From positions 3,265,365 through 3,329,364 of the forward strand of contig NZ_MWQN01000001.1 of NCBI RefSeq assembly GCF_002024165.1: 64,000 bases of DNA, read 5' to 3'. The notes under the pieces are model-generated. The model searched no databases, was not told the DNA's origin, and saw only the letters and a program-made list of their open reading frames with translations. Positions 58,434-64,000 of this stretch are shown piece by piece. The translations under genes and the position numbers were made by a program. Every line of letters begins with the position of its first letter. The stretch's first letter is position 1. Source of the stretch: Embleya scabrispora. Its GTDB lineage: Bacteria > Actinomycetota > Actinomycetes > Streptomycetales > Streptomycetaceae.

Positions 58434-59612
58434 ATGACCATGCAGCGGCGGTACCGACGCGGTGACACCGGCCCCGCAGTGGCCGAGATCAGGTCCAAAC
58501 TGGTGCTGCTCGGCCTCCTGCCCGCCGGTGCCCCCAGGCCGACCGACACCGGCGATCCGGACGGCCTCGGCGGCTACGCGGACGCGGTGTTCGACGACTC
58601 CGTGGACCTCGCCGTCCGGCACTTCCAGCAGCAGCGCGCGATGACCGTGGACGGCGTCGTCGGCCCGGAGACCTACCGTCACCTCGACGAGGCACGGTGG
58701 CGACTCGGCGACCGCATGTTGTCCTACTCGGCCGGCCACCTCACCGTCGGGGACGATGTGGCCACCCTCCAGCAGCGGTTGCTCGACATGGGCTTCGACT
58801 GCGGCCGGGTGGACGGCATCCTGGGCCCGGCCACCGAGCGCGCCCTGCGCGAATTCCAACGCAACTACGGACTCGGCGCGGACGGTACGTGCGGACCGGC
58901 CACGTTCCGAGCCCTCGACCGGCTCGCGCGCACGGTCGTCGGCGGCCAACCGCACGCGATGCGCGAGTCCGAACTGCTGCACCGCTCCGGCCCGTCGCTG
59001 GCCGGCAAGACCGTGGTGATCGACCCGGGCCACGGCGGCGCGGATGCCGGCGTGGTCGCACACGGCCTGACCGAGGCCGAGGTGATGTGGGACCTGGCCC
59101 GACGCCTGGAGGGCCGCCTGTCCGCCCTGGGCGTGCGCGCCTACCTCACCCGGGGGCCGGCCGAGGACGGCATCGGCGAGGAGGAGCGGGCGGCCTTCGC
59201 CAACGCCACCGACGCCGACCTCGTGATATCCCTGCACGCGGACCGCAACGACAGCCCGCGGGCCGCCGGCGTCGCGTGCTACTACTACGGCAGCGGCAGC
59301 GACCGGTACGGGCGACGCTCGCCCACCGGGGAGCACTTCGCCAGCCTGGTCCAGCGCGAACTCGTGGCGCGTACCGGCATGGTGGACGGTCGCACCCACG
59401 GCAAGGCGTGGACACTGCTCCGGCGCACCCGGATGCCCGCCGTGCGCATCGAGATGGGCTACCTCACCAACGTGGACGACGCGGCCCGGCTGGCCTCGTC
59501 GGAATTCCGCGACCACGCCGCCGAATCGGTCGTGGTGGCCCTCCAGCGGCTCTACCTGCCGCCGGACGAGGACGTGCCCACGGGGATGCTGCGACTGCCC
59601 GTCTTCACCTGA
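58434..59612 (+). CDS. N-acetylmuramoyl-L-alanine amidase with two peptidoglycan-binding domains
   Basis: A 392-residue cell-wall hydrolase. Two PG_binding_1 domains (about 5-75 and 90-155: VGDDVATLQQRLLDMGFDCGRVDGILGP) are followed by an Amidase_3 domain (about 185-370). Zinc ligands are visible in IDPGHGGAD and SLHADR, and the catalytic Glu in RIEMGYLTN. No signal peptide is seen, so export is unclear. ATG 58434 has GGGAGGA at 58418-58424. It lies between trxA and parB as in many streptomycetes. Confidence 0.9.
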   Translation: MTMQRRYRRGDTGPAVAEIRSKLVLLGLLPAGAPRPTDTGDPDGLGGYADAVFDDSVDLAVRHFQQQRAMTVDGVVGPETYRHLDEARWRLGDRMLSYSAGHLTVGDDVATLQQRLLDMGFDCGRVDGILGPATERALREFQRNYGLGADGTCGPATFRALDRLARTVVGGQPHAMRESELLHRSGPSLAGKTVVIDPGHGGADAGVVAHGLTEAEVMWDLARRLEGRLSALGVRAYLTRGPAEDGIGEEERAAFANATDADLVISLHADRNDSPRAAGVACYYYGSGSDRYGRRSPTGEHFASLVQRELVARTGMVDGRTHGKAWTLLRRTRMPAVRIEMGYLTNVDDAARLASSEFRDHAAESVVVALQRLYLPPDEDVPTGMLRLPVFT

Positions 59613-59922
59613 CCGTCCGCGCCGGAGCGGACGGCGGACGATCACCACACACCGGATCGATCCCTCCCGAGCCCGCTCCGCGCCCCACCGACAGCGGCCA
59701 ACCGCCCGGCCGCGCCCGGGCGGTCCGATCCGTCGGGCCGCCCCGATCCACCGGCCATCGTGAGCCCTGCGGCAGCGCATGGACCGGGATCGCGGGGCCC
59801 GCAGGCGTCCACGGCGGCGGACCCGGTACCCGCGGGCGCGGCGAGCCACCGAGCAGGCCGCCGACGAACCCGCCGACGGCGCCCACGCCCAGACCCGCCA
59901 GGATCCAGCGCTTCGACCTCAT
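59605..59922 (-). CDS. Small glycine-rich hypothetical protein
   Basis: A 105-residue frame with a credible start: ATG 59922 follows a perfect GGAGGGA site, and MRSKRWILAGLGVGAVGGFVGGLLGG looks like a signal or Gly-zipper helix. The rest is Pro/Arg-rich and its reality is uncertain. It overlaps the end of the convergent amidase gene by 8 bases. I do not recognise it. Confidence 0.45.
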   Translation of the reverse strand: MRSKRWILAGLGVGAVGGFVGGLLGGSPRPRVPGPPPWTPAGPAIPVHALPQGSRWPVDRGGPTDRTARARPGGWPLSVGRGAGSGGIDPVCGDRPPSAPARTVR

Positions 59923-59942
59923 CGTCCCTCCAGGGGCGCGGA

Positions 59943-59963
59943 CAGGTTTCAGGTTTCAGGTTT
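59943..59963. repeat. 7-base tandem repeat leading into parS
   Basis: Three exact copies of CAGGTTT, the last of which overlaps the left end of the parS at 59960. Confidence 0.9.
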
Positions 59964-59973
59964 CACGTGAAAC
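59960..59973. other. parS site
   Basis: Perfect GTTTCACGTGAAAC palindrome between the small gene and parB, 31 bases from another copy. Confidence 0.95.
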
Positions 59974-60003
59974 ATCGGCACGCCGCGATCTCCGCGGCGG
60001 CAC

Positions 60004-60017
60004 GTTTCACGTGAAAC
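60004..60017. other. parS site
   Basis: Perfect GTTTCACGTGAAAC palindrome, immediately beyond the parB terminator. Confidence 0.95.
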
Positions 60018-60025
60018 ACAAACAA

Positions 60026-60062
60026 GGAAGGGGCCCGCGGTCAACGACCGCGGGCCCCTTCC
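60026..60062 (-). terminator. Terminator of parAB
   Basis: A 17-base perfect stem GGAAGGGGCCCGCGGTC and complement with a three-base loop; on the minus strand TTGTTTGTG follows. Confidence 0.88.
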
Positions 60063-60105
60063 CATGTTCCTTTACCGACCCGCTACGGGCCCTTGGCAAT
60101 ACCGC

Positions 60106-61272
60106 CTACGGGACGAGCACCGAAGTCTCCGCGTCGTCCGTGTCGTTCGCGGCGGCCGACGTCGCATCGGCTCCCGTCCCCTCCACCGGTGCCGGAACAC
60201 CGGCCGGCGCCGCGTCGCGAGGCCGCCCGGCCTGGCCCGGCACCTCCCGCTCGGCGAGCTGCCTGGCGAACTGATCACCCTCGCCCGGCGCCATCGAGGC
60301 GAGAATGCGCTCCAAGTCCTCGACCGAGGCGAACTCGACGACGATCTTGCCCTTCTTCGGACCGAGCACCACCTTCACCTCGGTCTCGAACCGGTCCTTG
60401 AGCCGATCCGCGAGATGGTTCAGCGCGGGTGCCACGATCGCGCCCGGACGCGGCTTCTGCGGCTTCGGCGTCGCCGCCGGCTCCTCGTTGTTGATCGTGC
60501 GCGCGATCTCTTCGACCGTACGCACCGTCATGCCCTCGGCGATGATCCGCTTCGACAGCTTGATCAGCTCGTCGGGCCGATCCAGCAGGGCGAGCAACGC
60601 ACGCGCGTGCCCGGCGAGCAACGTGCCCGCCGCCACCTTGGTGCGCACCTCCATCGGCAGCCGCAGCAACCGCATCGTGTTGCTCAGATGCGAACGCGAA
60701 CGACCGATACGATCCGCGAGCTCCTCCTGCTTGCACCGGAACTCCTCCAGCAACTGCTGGTAGGCCAAAGCCTCTTCGAGCGGGTTCAGCTCGGCGCGGT
60801 GCAGGTTCTCCAGGAGCGCGTCGAGCAGCATCTTGTCGTCGTTGGTCACCCGTACGATCGCCGGGATACGGGTCAGCCCGGCGATGCGGGAGGCGCGCAA
60901 CCGGCGCTCGCCCATCACCAGTTCGTAGCTGCCCTCGTTGGTCGAGCGCACCACGACCGGCTGGAGGACGCCCACCTCCCGGATCGACTGCACCAGTTCG
61001 GCCAGCGCGTCCTCGTCGAACACCTCGCGCGGTTGCCGCGGGTTCGGCTCGATCAGATCGACGAGCAGTTCGGCGTACAGCGCGGCCGGCGGAGCCGGTT
61101 CGGTCTTCGGCGCATCCTGCAGCGGCACCGAGGTCGGCGACAGGGCCGACTCGTCCGTCGCTATTTCCGCCATCTTCCGCAGGGTCGCCGCGGCGGAGGA
61201 GGACGGCTTCAACGGTCGGGCCGGGATGAGCGATTCGAGCCCCTTGCCCAATCCCCTGCGTTGTCCGCTCAT
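60106..61272 (-). CDS. parB: Chromosome partitioning protein ParB
   Basis: Binds parS and spreads as a CTP-dependent clamp to segregate the origin region. It has 388 residues. The N-terminal CTPase domain has PNPRQPREVFDEDALAEL and the CTP motif GERRLRAS near 118. The helix-turn-helix domain (about 165-215: RCKQEELADRIGRSRSHLSNTMRLL) binds parS, and the C-terminal end dimerises. ATG 61272 overlaps the parA stop (ATGA). Five perfect sites and one near-match are in this window. Confidence 0.97.
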   Translation of the reverse strand: MSGQRRGLGKGLESLIPARPLKPSSSAAATLRKMAEIATDESALSPTSVPLQDAPKTEPAPPAALYAELLVDLIEPNPRQPREVFDEDALAELVQSIREVGVLQPVVVRSTNEGSYELVMGERRLRASRIAGLTRIPAIVRVTNDDKMLLDALLENLHRAELNPLEEALAYQQLLEEFRCKQEELADRIGRSRSHLSNTMRLLRLPMEVRTKVAAGTLLAGHARALLALLDRPDELIKLSKRIIAEGMTVRTVEEIARTINNEEPAATPKPQKPRPGAIVAPALNHLADRLKDRFETEVKVVLGPKKGKIVVEFASVEDLERILASMAPGEGDQFARQLAEREVPGQAGRPRDAAPAGVPAPVEGTGADATSAAANDTDDAETSVLVP

Positions 61273-62291
61273 ACTTCCTCCTTCGCCTTCGCCACACCGC
61301 GCAGCGCCATCTCCCGAGCCGCTTCAAGATACGACAACGCCCCGGTGGATCCCGGATCGTAGGTCATCACGGTCTGCCCGTAGCTGGGCGCCTCGGAGAT
61401 GCGGACCGAACGCGGGATCGCGGTGGGCAACACCTCGTCCGGGAAGTGATCGCGCACCTCCTGGGCCACCTGCGAGGCCAACCGGGTCCGGGCGTCGTAC
61501 ATCGTCAGCAAAATCGTCGAGACGCCGAGGCTCGGGTTCAGGTGTGCGCGGACCAGTTCCACGTTGCGCAACAACTGGCCCAGCCCCTCCAGCGCGTAGT
61601 ACTCGCACTGGATCGGGATGACCACCTCGGCGCCCGCGACGAGCGCGTTCACCGTCAGCAGACCGAGCGAGGGCGGACAGTCGATCAGGATGTAGTCCAG
61701 CGGCTGCTCGTAGGCGGCGATCGCGCGTTGCAGCCGGCTCTCCCGGGCGACCAGCGAGACGAGTTCGATCTCGGCCCCGGCGAGGTCGATCGTGGCCGGG
61801 GCACAGAACAGGCCCTCGACGTCGCGCACGGGCTGCACGACCTCGGCCAGGTCGCGGCCTTCGACCAGCACCTCGTAGATCGACGGCGTGCCGGCGTGAT
61901 GGTCCACCCCGAGCGCGGTGGAGGCGTTGCCCTGGGGGTCGAGGTCTATCACCAGCACGCGCGCGCCGTGCATCGCCAGCGCGGCCGCGAGGTTCACGGT
62001 CGACGTGGTCTTGCCGACGCCGCCCTTCTGGTTCGCGACCACCATGACGCGGGTGCGCTCGGGGCGGGGCAATCCCTCCGAAGCGCGCCCCATCGTCTCC
62101 ACGGCCTGTCTGGCCGCTCGGGCGATCGGGGTGTCTTCGATACCGGGCGCCTCTGTTTCACGTGAAACGTCGACGGCGGCACCCACACGGGGTGCCGGCA
62201 TCGAGGCTGTCGGATACTCGGACGGCAACGGTCCACTCTCCTCTCCTGCCGCGGCGACATGGGAACTCGGGCCGACGGAATGACCACGCAC
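61269..62291 (-). CDS. parA: Chromosome partitioning ATPase ParA
   Basis: A deviant-Walker ATPase that drives ParB-origin movement. About 340 residues from GTG 62291. The P-loop is KGGVGKTTSTVNLA, the second motif is VLVIDLDPQGNAST, and LDYILIDCPPSLGLLTVNAL follows. The N-terminal 70 residues are disordered. The start is unsure: GTG 62420 gives 383 residues and ATG 62201 gives 310. A parS site lies inside the coding region and encodes VSRET, and with the 62420 start another would too (FHVKR). The gene is coupled to parB by ATGA. Confidence 0.93.
   Translation of the reverse strand: MRGHSVGPSSHVAAAGEESGPLPSEYPTASMPAPRVGAAVDVSRETEAPGIEDTPIARAARQAVETMGRASEGLPRPERTRVMVVANQKGGVGKTTSTVNLAAALAMHGARVLVIDLDPQGNASTALGVDHHAGTPSIYEVLVEGRDLAEVVQPVRDVEGLFCAPATIDLAGAEIELVSLVARESRLQRAIAAYEQPLDYILIDCPPSLGLLTVNALVAGAEVVIPIQCEYYALEGLGQLLRNVELVRAHLNPSLGVSTILLTMYDARTRLASQVAQEVRDHFPDEVLPTAIPRSVRISEAPSYGQTVMTYDPGSTGALSYLEAAREMALRGVAKAKEEV
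62155..62168. other. parS site inside the 5' end of parA
   Basis: Perfect GTTTCACGTGAAAC palindrome, translated as VSRET in ParA. Confidence 0.95.
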
Positions 62292-62365
62292 TGCGGCGGC
62301 ACCCTCAGAGGGTGTCACGTTCCGGCGCGCCTCATCAGGTGAGTAGAAGCGTTTCCACGGAAGGC

Positions 62366-62379
62366 GTTTCACGTGAAAC
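62366..62379. other. parS site upstream of parA
   Basis: Perfect GTTTCACGTGAAAC palindrome between parA and rsmG, or within parA if the far upstream start is used. Confidence 0.95.
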
Positions 62380-62478
62380 ACGATCCCGGGTGTGGTCGGG
62401 GGACGGCGTTCGCGACACACCCCGAGCGGGCAGGAACGGCGTTTCAGCCGTCCGGCCCAACCCCTGGGGCGAGTTCGC

Positions 62479-63234
62479 CTACTTGACCGGGCGGCGTCGG
62501 GCGGGCTTGGCGGTTCGGCGCGCCTTGGCCGCCTTCGACTCCCTGGGTGCCACGGTGCCGATCCGTACCCGGACGACGGTGGTCAGCGGATCCACGATCC
62601 CGGCACCCGCGTGCGCGACCGCCCACGACACCGCGCCGAGCTTGCGCAGGTCCGCCTCCGACTCCAGCAGTTCGTCGGCGGCCGAGTCGCCCTTGAGCGC
62701 CAACATCTCGCCGCCGGAGGCGAGCAGCGGCAGCCCCCATCCGGCGAGCTTGGCCAGCGGCGCCACCGCCCGCGCGGTGACCACGTCGGCCCAGGTACGC
62801 CCGCGCACCTCCTCGGCACGGCCCCGCAACACCCGTACGTTGTCCAGGCCCAGCTCGTCCACCACCTCGTCGAGGAACGTGGTGCGCCGCAGCAGCGGCT
62901 CGACGAGGGTGATCCGCAGGTCCGGACGGACCAGGGCGAGCGGAATGCCGGGCAGGCCACCGCCCGAACCGACGTCGTGCACGATCGCGTTCTCCGCGAT
63001 CAATTCGGCGACCACCCCGCAGTTGAGCAGGTGCCGCTCCCAGAGCCGGCCGACCTCGCGCGGGCCGACCATGCCGCGGCGCACGCCGGGGCCGGCCAGC
63101 ATGTCGGCATAGCGGATCGCGCGGTCGAGGTTGGCCCCGAAGAGCCGCCCTGCCGCTTCCGGAGCCTCGGGCGCGCGTTCGTCCGCCGGCGGGTCGGGGG
63201 TCGTGTCGTCCTGACGTTTCACGTGGAACATCAT
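62479..63234 (-). CDS. rsmG: 16S rRNA (guanine527-N7)-methyltransferase RsmG
   Basis: Methylates G527 of 16S rRNA; loss gives low-level streptomycin resistance. It has 251 residues. The SAM-binding [17 protein letters not shown] is at about 85-101, and [15 protein letters not shown] near 160 contains the family motif. The C-terminal tail is basic. ATG 63234 gives [10 protein letters not shown], with the near-parS forming codons 3-7. It lies between jag and parA, as is usual. Confidence 0.95.
   Translation of the reverse strand: MMFHVKRQDDTTPDPPADERAPEAPEAAGRLFGANLDRAIRYADMLAGPGVRRGMVGPREVGRLWERHLLNCGVVAELIAENAIVHDVGSGGGLPGIPLALVRPDLRITLVEPLLRRTTFLDEVVDELGLDNVRVLRGRAEEVRGRTWADVVTARAVAPLAKLAGWGLPLLASGGEMLALKGDSAADELLESEADLRKLGAVSWAVAHAGAGIVDPLTTVVRVRIGTVAPRESKAAKARRTAKPARRRPVK
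63216..63229. other. Near-perfect parS site at the rsmG start
   Basis: GTTTCACGTGGAAC, one change from the consensus, in the first codons of rsmG. Confidence 0.75.
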
Positions 63235-63245
63235 CCCAAGAACGG

Positions 63246-63280
63246 CGCCGGCCCCACCTGTGGTGCAGGTGGGGCCGGCG
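63246..63280 (-). terminator. Terminator after jag
   Basis: Fifteen-base arms CGCCGGCCCCACCTG and complement, five-base loop, 33 bases after the jag stop and just upstream of rsmG. Confidence 0.85.
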
Positions 63281-63313
63281 CGACGGTTGGCGGAAACGGA
63301 TCCGGGGATCCGA

Positions 63314-63865
63314 TCAGGCGGGCAGGACGACAACGCAGCGATTGGGCTCCTCGCCCTCCGACTCGCTGCGCAGTCCGGCCTCCGCGACGGTGTCGTGCAC
63401 GACCTTGCGCTCGAACGGGGTCATCGGCTCGAGCTTGAGGGAGGTACCCGCGGCCTTGACCCGTTCCACCGCTTCGCCGGCGATCCGCGCCAGGTTCGCC
63501 CGCTTGGCGGCGCGGAACCCGTCCACGTCGAGCATCAGCCGGCTGCGCTCGCCGGTCTCCCGGTGCACCGCGAGTCGGGTCAGCTCCTGAAGGGCCTCCA
63601 GGACCTCACCGTCACGACCGACGAGGCGCTTGAGGTCGGCGCCGGAGGATTCGCTTTCCTCGCCCGCGATCACCGAGACCGACGCGCGCCCGCCCTCGAC
63701 GTCCATGTCGATGTCGCCGTCGAGGTCGGCGATGTCGAGCAGGGCCTCCAGGTAGTCCGCGGCGATCTCACCCTCCTGTTCCAGACGGCTGATCTCCTCC
63801 GCGGTGAGCGTGATCCGACGCGACGCGGCGGGGAGGTCGACGGCGGGGGTCGTGCCTTCCGTCAC
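63314..63865 (-). CDS. khpB: RNA-binding protein Jag/KhpB (KH and R3H domains)
   Basis: A 183-residue RNA-binding protein linked to cell division and envelope control. The KH domain (about 60-118) has [30 protein letters not shown], and the R3H domain (about 120-180) has [36 protein letters not shown] 63865 follows AAAGGAG; GTG 63937 would overlap the yidC stop, but the RBS and the family start VTEGTT favour 63865. It is next to yidC, as is conserved. Confidence 0.93.
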   Translation of the reverse strand: MTEGTTPAVDLPAASRRITLTAEEISRLEQEGEIAADYLEALLDIADLDGDIDMDVEGGRASVSVIAGEESESSGADLKRLVGRDGEVLEALQELTRLAVHRETGERSRLMLDVDGFRAAKRANLARIAGEAVERVKAAGTSLKLEPMTPFERKVVHDTVAEAGLRSESEGEEPNRCVVVLPA

Positions 63866-63933
63866 AGGGGAACTCCTTTGTGGACGAGTGAGCGAGTCGT
63901 GGGGGTGGGCGGCGGCCGGCCCGTCGAGGGCGG

Positions 63934-64000
63934 TCACTTCTTCCTCGGGTGCTTCCGGCCCTGTGGCTGCCGGCGCGGACCGGCGTTGCGCGCACCGGAG
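63934..64000 (-). CDS. yidC: C-terminal end of membrane insertase YidC (partial)
   Basis: The minus-strand frame ending at 63934 reads SGARNAGPRRQPQGRKHPRKK and stop. This basic tail and the place just before jag identify the C-terminus of YidC/OxaA, the Sec-linked membrane insertase. The rest of the gene lies beyond the right edge. Only 21 residues are seen, so the call rests mainly on gene order. Confidence 0.6.
   Translation of the reverse strand, partial: SGARNAGPRRQPQGRKHPRKK

Noticed and set aside
62351-62364. GTTTCCACGGAAGG as another parS
   Set aside because: It differs from the consensus at too many positions and is not a palindrome.

Overview
The window is a piece of a high-GC actinomycete chromosome, almost certainly a member of the Streptomycetales. 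Codon third positions are nearly all G or C. Many genes begin with GTG and are joined by 4-base ATGA or GTGA stop/start overlaps. The gene order matches the stretch beside the replication origin in streptomycetes. Reading from right to left it is: the tail of yidC, jag/khpB, rsmG, parA, parB, an amidase, trxA, trxB, an anti-sigma gene, sigM, a pseudokinase gene, murJ, a DUF6049-like gene, a NUDIX gene, cca, two LppU-like genes, an MFS gene, ino1, its PadR regulator, a class A PBP, a GT87 gene, a racemase-like gene, femX, rpsF, ssb, rpsR, rplI, then MATE and dnaB. dnaA and oriC should lie just beyond the right edge. Five perfect parS sites and one near-perfect site (GTTTCACGTGAAAC) agree with this.

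Left part (1-23400), more variable. A CydDC-type ABC exporter is broken into two reading frames by two apparent single-base losses in G runs. It is followed by a dual-GAF histidine kinase, a zinc-free quinone-oxidoreductase-like enzyme, a decayed ABC ATPase fragment, an FMN reductase and an XRE regulator. A thiamine block follows: thiC behind a TPP riboswitch, a small membrane protein, a Cys-type TenA and a cupin. Next come a holin-like membrane protein, a far-flung parS, a Cys/Met-metabolism PLP enzyme, a LysR regulator, a NUDIX protein, an MMPL-kinase-regulator operon with two upstream palindromes, an orphan sensor-domain membrane protein, and a divergent DHA2 efflux pump/LysR pair.

Middle part (23400-33100). 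dnaB and a MATE pump are divergent around a 420-base gap rich in DnaA boxes. Between MATE and rplI, where streptomycetes as I recall them have little or nothing, sits an accessory block. It holds a copper chaperone with a CsoR-like operator and a tightly coupled four-gene operon (ANL-family adenylating enzyme, a small unrecognised protein, a GNAT-like protein, an Acg-type nitroreductase) preceded by palindromic operator DNA. I consider this operon the best candidate for an undescribed pathway. The rplI-rpsR-ssb-rpsF operon has a leader in which the rpsF Shine-Dalgarno can be paired.

Right part (33100-64000), mostly conserved core. It holds cell-wall genes (femX, racemase-like, PBP, murJ, pseudokinase, amidase), inositol synthesis under a PadR regulator, tRNA CCA addition, the sigM/anti-sigma pair, thioredoxin/thioredoxin reductase behind a textbook sigma-R promoter, and the parAB segregation system with its sites. 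I saw no tRNA, rRNA, CRISPR array, insertion sequence or prophage.
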